DNA from: an uncultured Solobacterium sp.
GTDB taxonomy: Bacteria > Bacillota_I > Bacilli_A > Erysipelotrichales > Erysipelotrichaceae
Length of the DNA: 53,858 bases
NCBI GenBank assembly: GCA_938039295.1
Contig: CALHUY010000075.1
Span: 1 to 53,858 of the forward strand
Direction of reading: 5' to 3'
Shown: in pieces, positions 1 through 8,269 of the stretch
Layout: every line of letters begins with the position of its first letter
How positions within the stretch are numbered: position 1 is the stretch's first letter
Made by a program: the position numbers and the translations under genes
The notes under the pieces: model-generated
What the model was told of the DNA's origin: nothing
The model's database searches: none
Seen by the model: only the letters and a program-made list of their open reading frames with translations

Positions 1-198
1 GTGACTGGTAATGTAGGTGAAGTACACGTTGAAGTAAAAGATAAAAAGTGGCATGTACGTGAAGCAGAATGTCCTAACCAATTATGTGTAAAAATGGGTT
101 GGGCAGATGAAAACAGCATTATTCCAATCACTTGCCTTCCAAATGACGTCTTTATTGGTTCCGCCAATCTTTTGTCTGAATATTTAGGTGTGAAATGA
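1..198 (+). CDS. eetA: NusG domain II protein, EetA-like (5' truncated by window edge)
   Basis: Only the C-terminal 65 residues are present; the frame is open at base 1, so the GTG there is not a real start. The fragment has the NusG_II cysteine pattern: CPNQLC, then a third Cys in the TCLPN segment. It is almost identical in protein sequence (one A/V change) to the end of the complete gene at 53373-53831. That copy has an N-terminal membrane anchor and a Pro/Thr linker, so the domain should lie outside the membrane. The stop overlaps the next start (ATGA), so the two genes are translationally coupled. To my recollection this family is EetA of the Listeria flavin-based electron-transfer locus. 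The domain call is firm; the function is inferred. Confidence 0.75.
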   Translation: MTGNVGEVHVEVKDKKWHVREAECPNQLCVKMGWADENSIIPITCLPNDVFIGSANLLSEYLGVK

Positions 199-704
199 GT
201 ATATCTAACACAAAGCGTTTTACGGTACTAGCACTCTTAGCTGCAATCGCTATCACGTTAAACATTTTGGAAACTACAATGATACCACCGCTTATGGGGG
301 TCTTCCGCATTGGTCTAGCAAATATCATGGCATTAGTTGCTTTGCGTATGCTAGGGGTAAGGGAGATGCTGATTGTCAACGCAATGCGTGTATTGATTGG
401 TAATCTTTTGACAGGAACAATATTCGGGAGTGTATTCTGGATTAGTTTATCTGGTGTAGTATTATCCAGTTTGATTTTGATTCTCATGGACTTATTGAAG
501 TCATCCTTGATGTTTACCTCTGTGATGAGTTCTATTGGACACTCTTTAGGTCAGGTATTGGTTGTTACGTTCTTCTATATGCAACCAGCATTTATTGTTG
601 TATTACCATATTTCTTACTATTATCTATTCCGACAGGTTTATTAACTGGATTTGTAGCAGCGATTGCAATCCAGCGTGTAAAGCCATTACGTAAGCAAGA
701 TTAA
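195..704 (+). CDS. eetB: Gx transporter family membrane protein, EetB-like (heptaprenyl diphosphate synthase component I family)
   Basis: A 169-residue, very hydrophobic protein with about five membrane segments. The segment RIGLANIMALVAL and the following conserved Arg (AMRVLIGNLLTG) are typical of the Hpre_diP_synt_I/Gx-transporter family. It starts inside the stop codon of the preceding NusG_II gene (4-bp overlap), the pairing seen for EetA/EetB in Gram-positive extracellular electron transfer loci. The proposed role there is moving electrons from membrane quinone to extracytosolic flavoproteins; older annotation ties the family to polyprenyl diphosphate synthesis. No polyprenyl synthetase gene follows, since a terminator ends the unit. 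The family call is good; the EET role is an inference strengthened by the Rnf/ApbE locus in the same window. Confidence 0.75.
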   Translation: MSISNTKRFTVLALLAAIAITLNILETTMIPPLMGVFRIGLANIMALVALRMLGVREMLIVNAMRVLIGNLLTGTIFGSVFWISLSGVVLSSLILILMDLLKSSLMFTSVMSSIGHSLGQVLVVTFFYMQPAFIVVLPYFLLLSIPTGLLTGFVAAIAIQRVKPLRKQD

Positions 705-718
705 GTTCTTGCTTTTTT
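693..718 (+). terminator. Intrinsic terminator after eetB
   Basis: Eight-base stem (AAGCAAGA / TCTTGCTT) overlapping the last codons of eetB, followed by a T run. It ends the eetA-eetB unit. Confidence 0.8.
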
Positions 719-731
719 AGTTATAGAAAAG

Positions 732-759
732 AAAAAAGTCATGCGTGTATGCATGACTT
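732..759 (-). terminator. Intrinsic terminator of the tRNA-Glu/tRNA-Trp unit
   Basis: Inverted repeat AGTCATGC / GCATGACT. Read on the minus strand it is followed by a T run, just past the tRNA-Trp 3' end. Confidence 0.75.
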
Positions 760-776
760 ATATCCACTTTAAGCAG

Positions 777-847
777 CAGGGGCAGAGAGAATCGAACTCC
801 CATCAGCGGTTTTGGAGACCGATGTACTACCATTGTACGATGCCCCT
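777..847 (-). tRNA. tRNA-Trp (CCA anticodon)
   Basis: Complete cloverleaf on the minus strand: acceptor arms AGGGGCA / TGCCCCT, anticodon loop CTCCAAA and a TTCGATT T loop. The 3' CCA is not encoded. It follows tRNA-Glu in one unit. Confidence 0.92.
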
Positions 848-858
848 AAAATAAAAAG

Positions 859-932
859 TGACGCGTACGGGATTCGAACCCGTGAATGCCGCCGTGAAAG
901 GGCGGTGTGTTAAGCCACTTCACCAACGCGCC
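859..932 (-). tRNA. tRNA-Glu (TTC anticodon)
   Basis: Acceptor arms GGCGCGT / ACGCGTC with one G-U pair, anticodon loop CTTTCAC, T loop TTCGAAT. CCA is not encoded. First gene of the minus-strand tRNA pair. Confidence 0.92.
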
Positions 933-944
933 AAGTGCTTGTAT

Positions 945-973
945 AATATAGCATGTCTAGAATTTCTTTGCAA
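945..973 (-). promoter_or_regulatory. Promoter of tRNA-Glu/tRNA-Trp
   Basis: On the minus strand TTGCAA (968-973), a 17-nt spacer, then TATATT (945-950), placing the start a few bases before tRNA-Glu. Confidence 0.6.
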
Positions 974-1138
974 TCATTTTATTCAAAAAAATCAAAAATT
1001 TTTACTCAAGTTAAAATGAGTGCTTATTTTAGCGCATATCTAGCGTAATTTTATTTATTTAATATAGTGGTCTGATATAATTACATCAACAGAATCACTA
1101 AAAATTATTGTAATAATGTGTAGAAAGAGAGGCTTTTT

Positions 1139-1921
1139 ATGATTGATTATAGTGAAGGAAGCGGAAAACAGTATCATACTGGTGTTGGTAAGGGTGATGT
1201 AGGTAGATATGTCTTCTTGCCAGGTGATCCAAAACGTTGTGCTAAAATCGCAAAATATTTTGATGATGCGGAACTAGTTGCCGATTGTCGTGAATATGTA
1301 ACTTATACGGGATGGTTAAATGGTGTAAAGGTATCTGTAACTTCAACGGGTATCGGTGGACCTAGTGCATCTATTGCAATGGAAGAATTAACTGCTGTCG
1401 GTGCAGATACATTTATCCGTGTAGGTACATGTGGTGGTATGGATTTAAGCGTAAAGAGTGGTGATTTAGTTATCGCAACTGGCGCTATTCGTATGGAAGG
1501 AACTTCCAAGGAATACTCCCCAATTGAATATCCGGCTGTTCCAGATTTGGATGTTGTGAATGCACTAGTAGAAGGTGCTCGTAGAGTTGAGCATCCATAT
1601 CATACAGGTGTTGTGGAGTGTAAGGATGCTTTCTATGGGCAACATCGTCCAGAAACACTTCCGAATGGACCGGATTTAATTCGTAAGTGGGATGCTTGGC
1701 TCAAGATGGGTGCGAAGGCTTCTGAAATGGAATCTGCTGCTCTATTTATCGTAGCTAGTTATTTACATGTTCGTTGTGGAACTGTACTGCTTACAGTCGC
1801 AAACCAAGAACGTCAAAGAGCAGGTTTACCAAACCCACAGGTTCACGATACAGATCTAGCAATCAAGGCTGCGATTGAAGCAGTGAAATACTTGATTGAA
1901 CAGGATGGTAGTGCAGACTAA
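1139..1921 (+). CDS. udp: Uridine phosphorylase (nucleoside phosphorylase family)
   Basis: A 260-residue protein of the PNP/UDP family. It would cleave uridine with phosphate to uracil and ribose-1-phosphate in pyrimidine salvage, in the cytosol. Visible motifs are the phosphate-binding FLPGDPKR near residue 27, the RVGTCGG loop around residue 96 and EMESAALF around residue 195, which contacts ribose. Length matches the family. A TGATATAAT extended -10 at 1073-1081 gives a leader of about 50 nt, with a GAGAGG ribosome site before the ATG. It is monocistronic between tRNA-Glu and a convergent mutY. Another nucleoside substrate within the family cannot be excluded. Confidence 0.85.
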   Translation: MIDYSEGSGKQYHTGVGKGDVGRYVFLPGDPKRCAKIAKYFDDAELVADCREYVTYTGWLNGVKVSVTSTGIGGPSASIAMEELTAVGADTFIRVGTCGGMDLSVKSGDLVIATGAIRMEGTSKEYSPIEYPAVPDLDVVNALVEGARRVEHPYHTGVVECKDAFYGQHRPETLPNGPDLIRKWDAWLKMGAKASEMESAALFIVASYLHVRCGTVLLTVANQERQRAGLPNPQVHDTDLAIKAAIEAVKYLIEQDGSAD

Positions 1922-1923
1922 AA

Positions 1924-1946
1924 AACCCATTCACTAGGAATGAGTT
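1924..1946 (-). terminator. Intrinsic terminator of mutY
   Basis: Stem AACTCATTC / GAATGGGTT followed by TTTTTT on the minus strand. It overlaps the mutY stop codon and lies just after the udp stop. Confidence 0.7.
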
Positions 1947-3015
1947 AGTCTCTAAGAGAATACCAATCAGTATATTTTCTAAATGCTGAAGGGATTGCAA
2001 GTGATTGCAGTTCCTTTTTATTTACAAGGTAGTAATGATCATCTAATGTGTGTTGAATTTCAGCCACCTTGATTTCATATGCACGCATGTGCCACTCTAG
2101 ATGTGTAAAGATATGTTTTGCATCAGGTAGGGTAGTAATCTTGAGTGGAGTAAAACCTAATGATTCAACATGACGAATCATCTCTGATTTTGTTAGATGT
2201 GCATCAACCCCAGGGAATTCGTATAATCCTGCTAGAAGTCCTTTATGAGGTCGCTTATGAATCAAGAATGATTGATCATCACGAATAACAAAGAGTGTAC
2301 GTTCTAGTATCTTTCTCTCTTTTAGAGAGGAGCGATATGGAATGCTATCTGTCATATTGTTTTGGGATGCATAACAGTTTTTGTTGAGAGGACACCTTTG
2401 ACATTGTGGTACACCATTTGGTACACATATAGTTTCACCCAGTTCCATGATACCTTGATTAAATGAGGAGAAACTAGAATCTAGATGTTTAGAACTGTAG
2501 AAATCATTGAGTTTATCTTCAATGATTTCTTTTACCTTTGGCAAACGAATATCCTCAGTAATTCCATAATATCTGGTTAGTACACGTAGTACATTTCCAT
2601 CAATTGCAGGTGCTGGAAGATTATATGCAATCGAAGCGATAGCACCCGCTGTATAAGGACCGATTCCTGGAAGTTTCTTCAGCAGTTCAAAGTCTTTTGG
2701 TAACTTACCATCATAATGTTCCATCAAATACATAGCACATTTTTTTAAGTTTCTTGCACGACTATAGTAGCCAAGACCTTCCCAAAGTCTCATTAAACGA
2801 TCATCATCACAGTTAGCTAAGCTCACTATGTCGGGCAACTCATTTTTGAATGCAATATATTTAGGCTTGACTGCTTCGATACGTGTTTGTTGTAGCATAA
2901 TTTCGCTTAACCATACATCATAAGGATTACCCGTATCACGCCAAGGCATACTGCGCTTATTTTGGTCATACCATTGTATTAACTTTTTGATATCTGTATT
3001 TTTCATCTGATTCAT
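1945..3015 (-). CDS. mutY: A/G-specific adenine glycosylase MutY
   Basis: A 356-residue base-excision repair enzyme removing adenine mispaired with 8-oxoguanine. Residues about 1-215 form the HhH-GPD domain: the catalytic region around LQQTRIEAVKPKY, the helix-hairpin-helix motif LPGIGPYTAGAIAS, and the downstream Asp in AIDGNVLRVLTRYYG. A [4Fe-4S] cluster loop follows as C-x6-C-x2-C-x5-C (CVPNGVPQCQRCPLNKNC). The last ~130 residues are the NUDIX-like domain that recognises 8-oxoG. Length is normal. The ATG at 3015 has no strong Shine-Dalgarno; a second Met lies three codons in. Confidence 0.93.
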   Translation of the reverse strand: MNQMKNTDIKKLIQWYDQNKRSMPWRDTGNPYDVWLSEIMLQQTRIEAVKPKYIAFKNELPDIVSLANCDDDRLMRLWEGLGYYSRARNLKKCAMYLMEHYDGKLPKDFELLKKLPGIGPYTAGAIASIAYNLPAPAIDGNVLRVLTRYYGITEDIRLPKVKEIIEDKLNDFYSSKHLDSSFSSFNQGIMELGETICVPNGVPQCQRCPLNKNCYASQNNMTDSIPYRSSLKERKILERTLFVIRDDQSFLIHKRPHKGLLAGLYEFPGVDAHLTKSEMIRHVESLGFTPLKITTLPDAKHIFTHLEWHMRAYEIKVAEIQHTLDDHYYLVNKKELQSLAIPSAFRKYTDWYSLRD

Positions 3016-3241
3016 TTTAGCAGATATTGCATCAGTTCGTCATATAGATACAATATAATGAAAATATGAATATATATTTAATAGTGAAATACTGCATTGC
3101 CAATGTTGGAATAGTGTCGTGATTTTCTTTGCTTGATTTTGGTATGAAAGTGTTGTCGAAGCGTATTGATCTAACGTATATTATATATAACTTGTATTAT
3201 TTACCTTTGTTTTAGATAATTTAATAAAAGGAAATAAATAG

Positions 3242-3445
3242 ATGAACTTACGTGATTTTTATGGAAAATATGTAATAGTGCTTACTTGTAATGATTTAAT
3301 CATTATTGGAGAAGTCTTTGACTACTATCCTGCTATAGGTACTGAGTCTGGTGAAGATGAAATTGACATTTTCCCAAATGGAACAAATCATATCATCCTA
3401 GTAAAAGAAAGCGAAATTCTTTCGATTGAGGAGCTCTTTCTATAA
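3242..3445 (+). CDS. Small Sm-like-fold protein (67 aa)
   Basis: Short acidic protein, start supported by AAAGGAAATAAATAG before the ATG. Segments such as GKYVIVLTCNDLIIIGEVFDYYPA and the closing I-L-V-K-E-S-E-I-L-S-I-E resemble the small LSm-like proteins of Bacillota, in which a beta-strand with a polar turn (here TCNDLIIIGEV) is followed by an acidic loop and an E-S-E-I-x-S-I-E strand. No biochemical role is known to me. It stands alone upstream of the helicase gene, with a terminator between them. The gene is likely real; the fold assignment is tentative. Confidence 0.6.
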   Translation: MNLRDFYGKYVIVLTCNDLIIIGEVFDYYPAIGTESGEDEIDIFPNGTNHIILVKESEILSIEELFL

Positions 3446-3564
3446 TGAGTCGTATAGTATTCATTTTAATTTTTAGTATGGCATAGAATGATTAACTGTG
3501 TTATGGTTGCGTTAATAAAGAATATACAGTAATATCTATGAGTCTTTTATAGAAAACTGATTAT

Positions 3565-3603
3565 ACTGGTCGGGAATACAAAAGCTCGATCAGTTTTTCT
3601 TTG
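3565..3603 (+). terminator. Terminator/attenuator hairpin upstream of the helicase gene
   Basis: Stem ACTGGTCG (3565-3572) / CGATCAGT (3587-3594) then a T-rich run, ending 27 bp before the helicase ATG. An upstream segment AAAACTGAT (3553-3561) could pair with the same 3' arm, a possible alternative structure. Confidence 0.55.
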
Positions 3604-3629
3604 AAGAGAATGAAAAGCAGAGGAAATTT

Positions 3630-5027
3630 ATGAATTTTACAGATTTAGAACTTAAGGAGCCGATACTGAGTGCTGTTAGTAAGGCAAAGTACGAAACACC
3701 ATCACCAATCCAAGAAAAAGCAATCCCTGTAATGTTAGAAGGTAAGGACATCGTCGCATGTGCCCAAACTGGTACAGGTAAAACAGCCGCTTTCGCATTA
3801 CCAATTTTAAATAAGCTTGAATATAAGAAGAAACATCAAATTCGTGCGTTAGTATTAACACCTACACGTGAGCTAGCCATTCAAATTTTCGAGAACTTTA
3901 AAAAGTTTGGTAGATATCTGAAGTTACGTGCTTGTTGCGTATATGGTGGTGCTCCATCTGGCCCGCAAAGAAAAGCACTACGTAGTGGTTGTGATATTTT
4001 AATTGCGACTCCTGGTCGTTTAAATGACTTTATGGTTCAAGGTGAGATTATCTTAAGTGATATTGAAGTGTTCGTACTTGATGAAGCTGATCGTATGTTA
4101 GATATGGGATTTATTGGTGATGTACGTACAATCGCGAGTCGAATTCCTGAAGTTCGTCAAACTGTTATGTTCTCTGCAACAATGCCAAAAGAAATCAAAG
4201 AATTAGCGAATGAATTATTGCACGATCCAGTAGATATTCGTGTAGCCCCACCAGCAAGTCCAGCTGAAACAATTACACAGTATCTTGTATACTGCGAAAA
4301 AGCAGATAAAAAGCGAGTACTAAAGGATATGCTAGTCAGTCCTGAAGTTACAAAGGCAATTATATTTACTCGAACGAAAATCGGTGCTGATCGTTTAACA
4401 AAGAAGTTAATTGAAGATGGTATTAAAGTTTTAACAATCCATGGTGATAAGACACAAGGTCAACGTCAAAATGCACTGCAGAGATTTAGAACAAATCAAG
4501 TGAATGTTTTGGTTGCGACAGACGTTGCGGCACGTGGTATTGATATTTCAAATATTTCTCATGTATTTAACTATGATCTACCAGAAGAAGATGAATCATA
4601 TATCCATCGTATTGGAAGAGCAGGAAGAGCAGGCAAAGAGGGTATTTCTATCTCTCTATGTTGTCATGAAGAATTAGGATTACTTGCGTCTATTGAAAAG
4701 ATGTTAAAGAAAGAGATTCCGTTAATGAAAACAGAGTACTCTATCGAATTAAAACGTAAGAAGGCAAGTGAAGCTAAATCAAATGGACGTCGCCAGTTTA
4801 AGAAGAAAACGGATACTCGTAACACAAGTGATAAGAATAAGAAGCGTGATACAAATAAACGTGAAGCAAGTAAGCGCGAGAATAGTAGTAAGAAACGTGA
4901 TTCAGTCGCATCCAATAAATCAATGCATAAGTCTACAAAGCCAAATAAATCACGTAAACCAAATGATAGAAAACCACGAAACCAATCAAAGAATTACAAA
5001 TCAAGAAAAAAGAATAGTGGTAGATAA
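3630..5027 (+). CDS. DEAD-box ATP-dependent RNA helicase (CshA/CsdA type)
   Basis: A 465-residue SF2 RNA helicase. All core motifs are visible: Q motif region (FTDLELKEPILSAV...PSPIQ), Walker A AQTGTGKT near residue 50, PTRELA, TPGR, DEAD near residue 150, SAT, and HRIGRAGRAG in the second RecA domain. Residues ~375-465 form a highly basic, low-complexity tail rich in Lys, Arg, Ser and Asn, typical of an RNA-binding extension. The likely role is RNA unwinding in ribosome assembly, mRNA decay or cold adaptation. An AGAGGAAA ribosome site precedes the ATG. The hairpin just upstream could attenuate expression. Confidence 0.92.
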   Translation: MNFTDLELKEPILSAVSKAKYETPSPIQEKAIPVMLEGKDIVACAQTGTGKTAAFALPILNKLEYKKKHQIRALVLTPTRELAIQIFENFKKFGRYLKLRACCVYGGAPSGPQRKALRSGCDILIATPGRLNDFMVQGEIILSDIEVFVLDEADRMLDMGFIGDVRTIASRIPEVRQTVMFSATMPKEIKELANELLHDPVDIRVAPPASPAETITQYLVYCEKADKKRVLKDMLVSPEVTKAIIFTRTKIGADRLTKKLIEDGIKVLTIHGDKTQGQRQNALQRFRTNQVNVLVATDVAARGIDISNISHVFNYDLPEEDESYIHRIGRAGRAGKEGISISLCCHEELGLLASIEKMLKKEIPLMKTEYSIELKRKKASEAKSNGRRQFKKKTDTRNTSDKNKKRDTNKREASKRENSSKKRDSVASNKSMHKSTKPNKSRKPNDRKPRNQSKNYKSRKKNSGR

Positions 5028-5054
5028 AAAAGATGCAGAGTTTCTGCATCTTTT
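5026..5054. terminator. Bidirectional terminator between helicase and FAD oxidoreductase
   Basis: Near-perfect hairpin AGATGCAGA / TCTGCATCT flanked by A and T runs; it serves both convergent genes. Confidence 0.85.
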
Positions 5055-6612
5055 ACTTTGACTGATTTAAATTTGCAATATAGTTTTCTGCTTGCTTGAT
5101 GCCGTCAACTGCACTGGATACAATGCCTCCCGCATATCCTGCACCTTCACCACATGGATATAAACCTATTACCGTTGAGCTATTTCCATTCTCGTCACGA
5201 ACGATTTTAATTGGTGATGAGGAGCGTGTTTCAAGTCCTACCATGATACCTTGATCAATCCAACCGTGAATCTTCTTATCGAATTGTCTCATGCCTTCTT
5301 CCATTGCAATATTCACTTCATCCGAGAAGAATGCATGCATGTCTTTCATGATGGTGCTACGTGGATAAGAGGTTTTAATTACAAGTTTATCGGAAGGGGT
5401 ATGTACTAGGTAGTCTTTGATGTTTTGTGCAGGTGCCGCAAATCTATCGTGGTATCCAAGCTGTTCTAGTTTCTTTTGGAATTGGAAACCATCGAGAGGA
5501 TGTCCTTTATCAAAATCACTACGAGGAATTTGTACAAGGATTGCGCTATTTGCATTCTTACCTGCACGCATGCTATAGGACATGCCGTTTACCGCAAGAC
5601 AATTTTGCTCAGTAGATGCAGGAATGACAACTCCACCTGGACACATACAGAAGGAGTACACACCACGATTGACGGATGTCTTGGCTGTTAACTGATAAGA
5701 CGAAGCTTTCAGTGCAGGGTGACCATAGTGTTTACCGTAGGTGCTTTGATCGATAAGTGTTTGTGGATGTTCTACACGTACACCAATTGCAAAATCCTTT
5801 TGAGTAATCTCTACGCCTTGTGCGTAGAGTGTTTCGTAGGTATCACTTGCACTATGTCCTGTACAAAGTAGAACACTATCAGTATCAAAGTCTTTTTTAT
5901 TTGTATGGATACCTATGATTTTTCCACCGCTTAAGTATAGGTGTTCTAACTTTGTATCAAAATGAACTTCACCACCAAGACGAATAATCTTCTCACGAAT
6001 TTCTTTGACAATCGTTTGAAGTACATCTGTTCCTAGGTGAGGACGTTGTTGGTATTGGATGGCAGGATTTGCTCCGGCTTCTACAAATTCTTCATATACT
6101 TTTGACACACGAACATTTTTCATGCGTGTGGTTAGCTTTCCATCAGAAAAGGTGCCAGCACCACCTTCACCGAACTGTACGTTAGAGGATTCCGATAATT
6201 TACCTTTAGTAAAGAATGCATTGATATCTTTCGTTCGTTGTTCTACTGCTTGACCACGTTCAATGATGATTGGTTTTAAACCAGCTTCCGCTAAAATAAG
6301 ACCCGCATACATTCCACTTGGTCCAAATCCAACGATGATAGGACGCTGTTTAGGAATCTTGTCTACAGTAGGTAGAACATAGATTTCTTTATTCTCTTTT
6401 TTCACATCATGATTTTTTAGATATTTATTCTCGTTTTTTACGGATGCATAGACACTATAGGAGTAGTGGAGGTCATCACCTCTAGCATCGATGGATTCAC
6501 GATCAATCTCATAGGATTGAATATCATTGATAGAACAACGTAACTTTTTAGCAATATGATGTATTGAGAATGTATCTCCAACTTCGCAGCGAATCTGGTT
6601 TATTTTTAGCAT
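5053..6612 (-). CDS. FAD-dependent oxidoreductase (COG2509-type flavoprotein)
   Basis: The ATG at 6612 is chosen because GTTAAGAGGT precedes it and the protein then begins MLKINQIRC; an upstream in-frame ATG at 6666 has no ribosome site. About 519 residues. An N-terminal ~90-residue segment precedes the Rossmann FAD motif GFGPSGMYAG. Later come FGEGGAGTFSDGKL, the CTGHSASDTYE segment and a C-terminal FAD loop with PCGEGAGYAGGIVSSAVDGIK. These are typical of uncharacterised NAD(P)/FAD-dependent dehydrogenases found across Bacillota. Substrate is unknown. It is divergently arranged from a small membrane protein gene; its promoter has TATAAT on the minus strand at 6632-6637. Confidence 0.85.
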   Translation of the reverse strand: MLKINQIRCEVGDTFSIHHIAKKLRCSINDIQSYEIDRESIDARGDDLHYSYSVYASVKNENKYLKNHDVKKENKEIYVLPTVDKIPKQRPIIVGFGPSGMYAGLILAEAGLKPIIIERGQAVEQRTKDINAFFTKGKLSESSNVQFGEGGAGTFSDGKLTTRMKNVRVSKVYEEFVEAGANPAIQYQQRPHLGTDVLQTIVKEIREKIIRLGGEVHFDTKLEHLYLSGGKIIGIHTNKKDFDTDSVLLCTGHSASDTYETLYAQGVEITQKDFAIGVRVEHPQTLIDQSTYGKHYGHPALKASSYQLTAKTSVNRGVYSFCMCPGGVVIPASTEQNCLAVNGMSYSMRAGKNANSAILVQIPRSDFDKGHPLDGFQFQKKLEQLGYHDRFAAPAQNIKDYLVHTPSDKLVIKTSYPRSTIMKDMHAFFSDEVNIAMEEGMRQFDKKIHGWIDQGIMVGLETRSSSPIKIVRDENGNSSTVIGLYPCGEGAGYAGGIVSSAVDGIKQAENYIANLNQSK

Positions 6613-6630
6613 AACGTACCTCTTAACAAT

Positions 6631-6660
6631 GATTATACAATAGCATTCTTTCTTTTGATT
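6631..6660. repeat. 30-bp near-identical repeat, copy 1
   Basis: Matches 7266-7295 at 27 of 30 bases. It contains the promoter region of the oxidoreductase gene on the minus strand. The two copies bracket the small membrane protein gene. Confidence 0.7.
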
Positions 6661-6765
6661 GTGCATTGCTTTTACGTGTTGTGTTGGACTTTCAAACTAT
6701 AAGAGTTAATTAAAATGGTATAATATGGTTGAATTAAATTTAATGTGTAAGGAAGGAAATTTATT

Positions 6766-7140
6766 ATGTTTTATTTTTTGTCAATGACTACTCTAAAGAA
6801 AGAAGTTAAGAAAGGTTTGCTAAATAAAGCTTATAGCGAAGATGAGGCTCGAGAAATTTATAAAGAATACTTAAAATTAAAACAAGATAGAATGGTTGGC
6901 TTTAAACAAGCAGGCAAGACGATTATATCTACTTTTATATTACTAACTATTTTAAGCTTGTTTAATTTAAAAAAGATGGGAATATGGGTTATGTTATTGT
7001 CTTTATTATTGATATCTTTGATTAGTTTATTAATTTTTCTTGTGGCTTATTACATGATGTTTGGGAGATTTCAACAGCAAATTAATGAAGCAATGAAACC
7101 TCATTATTCTCATATTTTAAATGAAATGAATCGGAAATAA
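6766..7140 (+). CDS. Hypothetical two-helix membrane protein (124 aa)
   Basis: No family recognised. Residues ~1-50 are charged and helical (SEDEAREIYKEYLKLKQDR). They are followed by two hydrophobic stretches (about residues 51-66 and 72-97) and a short polar tail. It is preceded by AAGGAAGG and a TGGTATAAT promoter at 6717-6725, so it is probably expressed. It ends at a strong terminator. It lies alone between the oxidoreductase and RluA genes, bracketed by a 30-bp near repeat, which may mean it was inserted there. No function can be proposed. Confidence 0.65.
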   Translation: MFYFLSMTTLKKEVKKGLLNKAYSEDEAREIYKEYLKLKQDRMVGFKQAGKTIISTFILLTILSLFNLKKMGIWVMLLSLLLISLISLLIFLVAYYMMFGRFQQQINEAMKPHYSHILNEMNRK

Positions 7141-7196
7141 ATTTTATATAATTAAGAAAAATAGTGCCTCACACTATATCAATCAATAAAATGAAG

Positions 7197-7240
7197 ATTA
7201 CCAAAGCATATTTACATATTATAGCTTTTGGTAATTTTTT
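7197..7240 (+). terminator. Intrinsic terminator after the small membrane protein
   Basis: Arms ATTACCAAAGC (7197-7207) and GCTTTTGGTAAT (7224-7235) followed by a T run. Confidence 0.75.
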
Positions 7241-7265
7241 GACTTTTATAACGTCTAAAGATTGG

Positions 7266-7295
7266 GATAATACAATAACATTCTCTCTTTTGATT
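7266..7295. repeat. 30-bp near-identical repeat, copy 2
   Basis: Second copy of the element at 6631-6660 (27/30). Its TTGATT end supplies the likely -35 box of the RluA-family gene. Confidence 0.7.
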
Positions 7296-7317
7296 AGAGA
7301 TTGATTTGCGATATAAT
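7290..7317 (+). promoter_or_regulatory. Promoter of the RluA-family gene (leaderless arrangement)
   Basis: TTGATT (7290-7295), 16-nt spacer, TATAAT (7312-7317), then only six bases to the ATG at 7324. The transcript would start at or next to the start codon. Confidence 0.6.
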
Positions 7318-7323
7318 TTGTAT

Positions 7324-8214
7324 ATGAAAATCACAAAACAAAAGAAAATCAAATCAAGTGAAGATGGTCTTCTTGTGAAGAATATTTTATCGAAACAGAT
7401 GGGTTTTTCACGTCGTGAAATAAGTAGATTCCATGTTTCTGGTTTGATTTATCTCAATGATGAAAAGTGCAGACTGACACAAGAGGTACATACCAACGAT
7501 ATAGTGACTGTGCGTACAGAAGAGCCACAGTTAGAATCAAAACCGATTATCCTTTATGAGGATACTGATATTGTAGTGGTAAATAAACCGGCTGGAATTC
7601 CAAGTCATGCAAGTGCAGAACACTTTGATGATGACATGGGTTCTATTCTGAAACGTTACTACCAAGATGATAATTTTACAGTTAGGACTGTAGGACGCTT
7701 GGATAAAGGTGTTTCAGGAATTGTTGTGTATGCAAAGACAAAACAAATGGCTGGAATGCTAGCATCAGCACGTGAAAAACAATTATTACATAAAGAGTAC
7801 TTGGCAATTGTAAAAGGGAAGTTTGTAGAACAACGAGGCACCTTAACCTATACATTAGGAAAAGAAAAGGGTATACGTGGAAGAAGTGTGACTATGGATG
7901 GTCAGAAATGTATTACCAATTATGAGGTGATTACAGAAGGGAATTTCTTTTCGCTGATTAAAGTTCATATTGAAACTGGAAGATTGCATCAGATTCGTGC
8001 AGGTATGGCACACTTTGGACATCCACTAATTGGTGATCGTCTCTATGGTGGTAGTATGCATGCAATGAAGCGGCCTGCACTACATTGTTGGAAGGTAGAG
8101 TTTATACATCCAAAAACAAAACAGAGAATTATAATCCAATGTGATTTGCCAGAAGATATGCAGAAAGTAGTAGATAAGTTACAAGAAGACGCTACAACAT
8201 CAAAAGATTTGTAA
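7324..8214 (+). CDS. RluA-family RNA pseudouridine synthase
   Basis: A 296-residue protein from ATG 7324; the upstream in-frame TTG lies inside the promoter. An N-terminal S4-like RNA-binding segment (residues ~15-70) precedes the RluA catalytic domain. Visible motifs are VVNKPAGIPSH, then GRLDKGVSGIVVYAKT with the catalytic Asp (canonical GRLDxxTSG), and the ETGRLHQIRAGMAHFGHPLIGD segment late in the fold. It converts uridine to pseudouridine in rRNA or tRNA; the exact site is not predictable here. There is no Shine-Dalgarno and the -10 box ends six bases before the ATG, so translation is probably leaderless. Confidence 0.88.
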   Translation: MKITKQKKIKSSEDGLLVKNILSKQMGFSRREISRFHVSGLIYLNDEKCRLTQEVHTNDIVTVRTEEPQLESKPIILYEDTDIVVVNKPAGIPSHASAEHFDDDMGSILKRYYQDDNFTVRTVGRLDKGVSGIVVYAKTKQMAGMLASAREKQLLHKEYLAIVKGKFVEQRGTLTYTLGKEKGIRGRSVTMDGQKCITNYEVITEGNFFSLIKVHIETGRLHQIRAGMAHFGHPLIGDRLYGGSMHAMKRPALHCWKVEFIHPKTKQRIIIQCDLPEDMQKVVDKLQEDATTSKDL

Positions 8215-8269
8215 TCAGAAAATTTTGGGAATAGAATCAAATCATAGAAGTACTCAAAGGAGTATCCGT

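Noticed and set aside
4768..5061. Alternative-frame ORF of 97 codons in the helicase 3' end
   Set aside because: It arises from the lysine/arginine-rich low-complexity tail of the real helicase gene.
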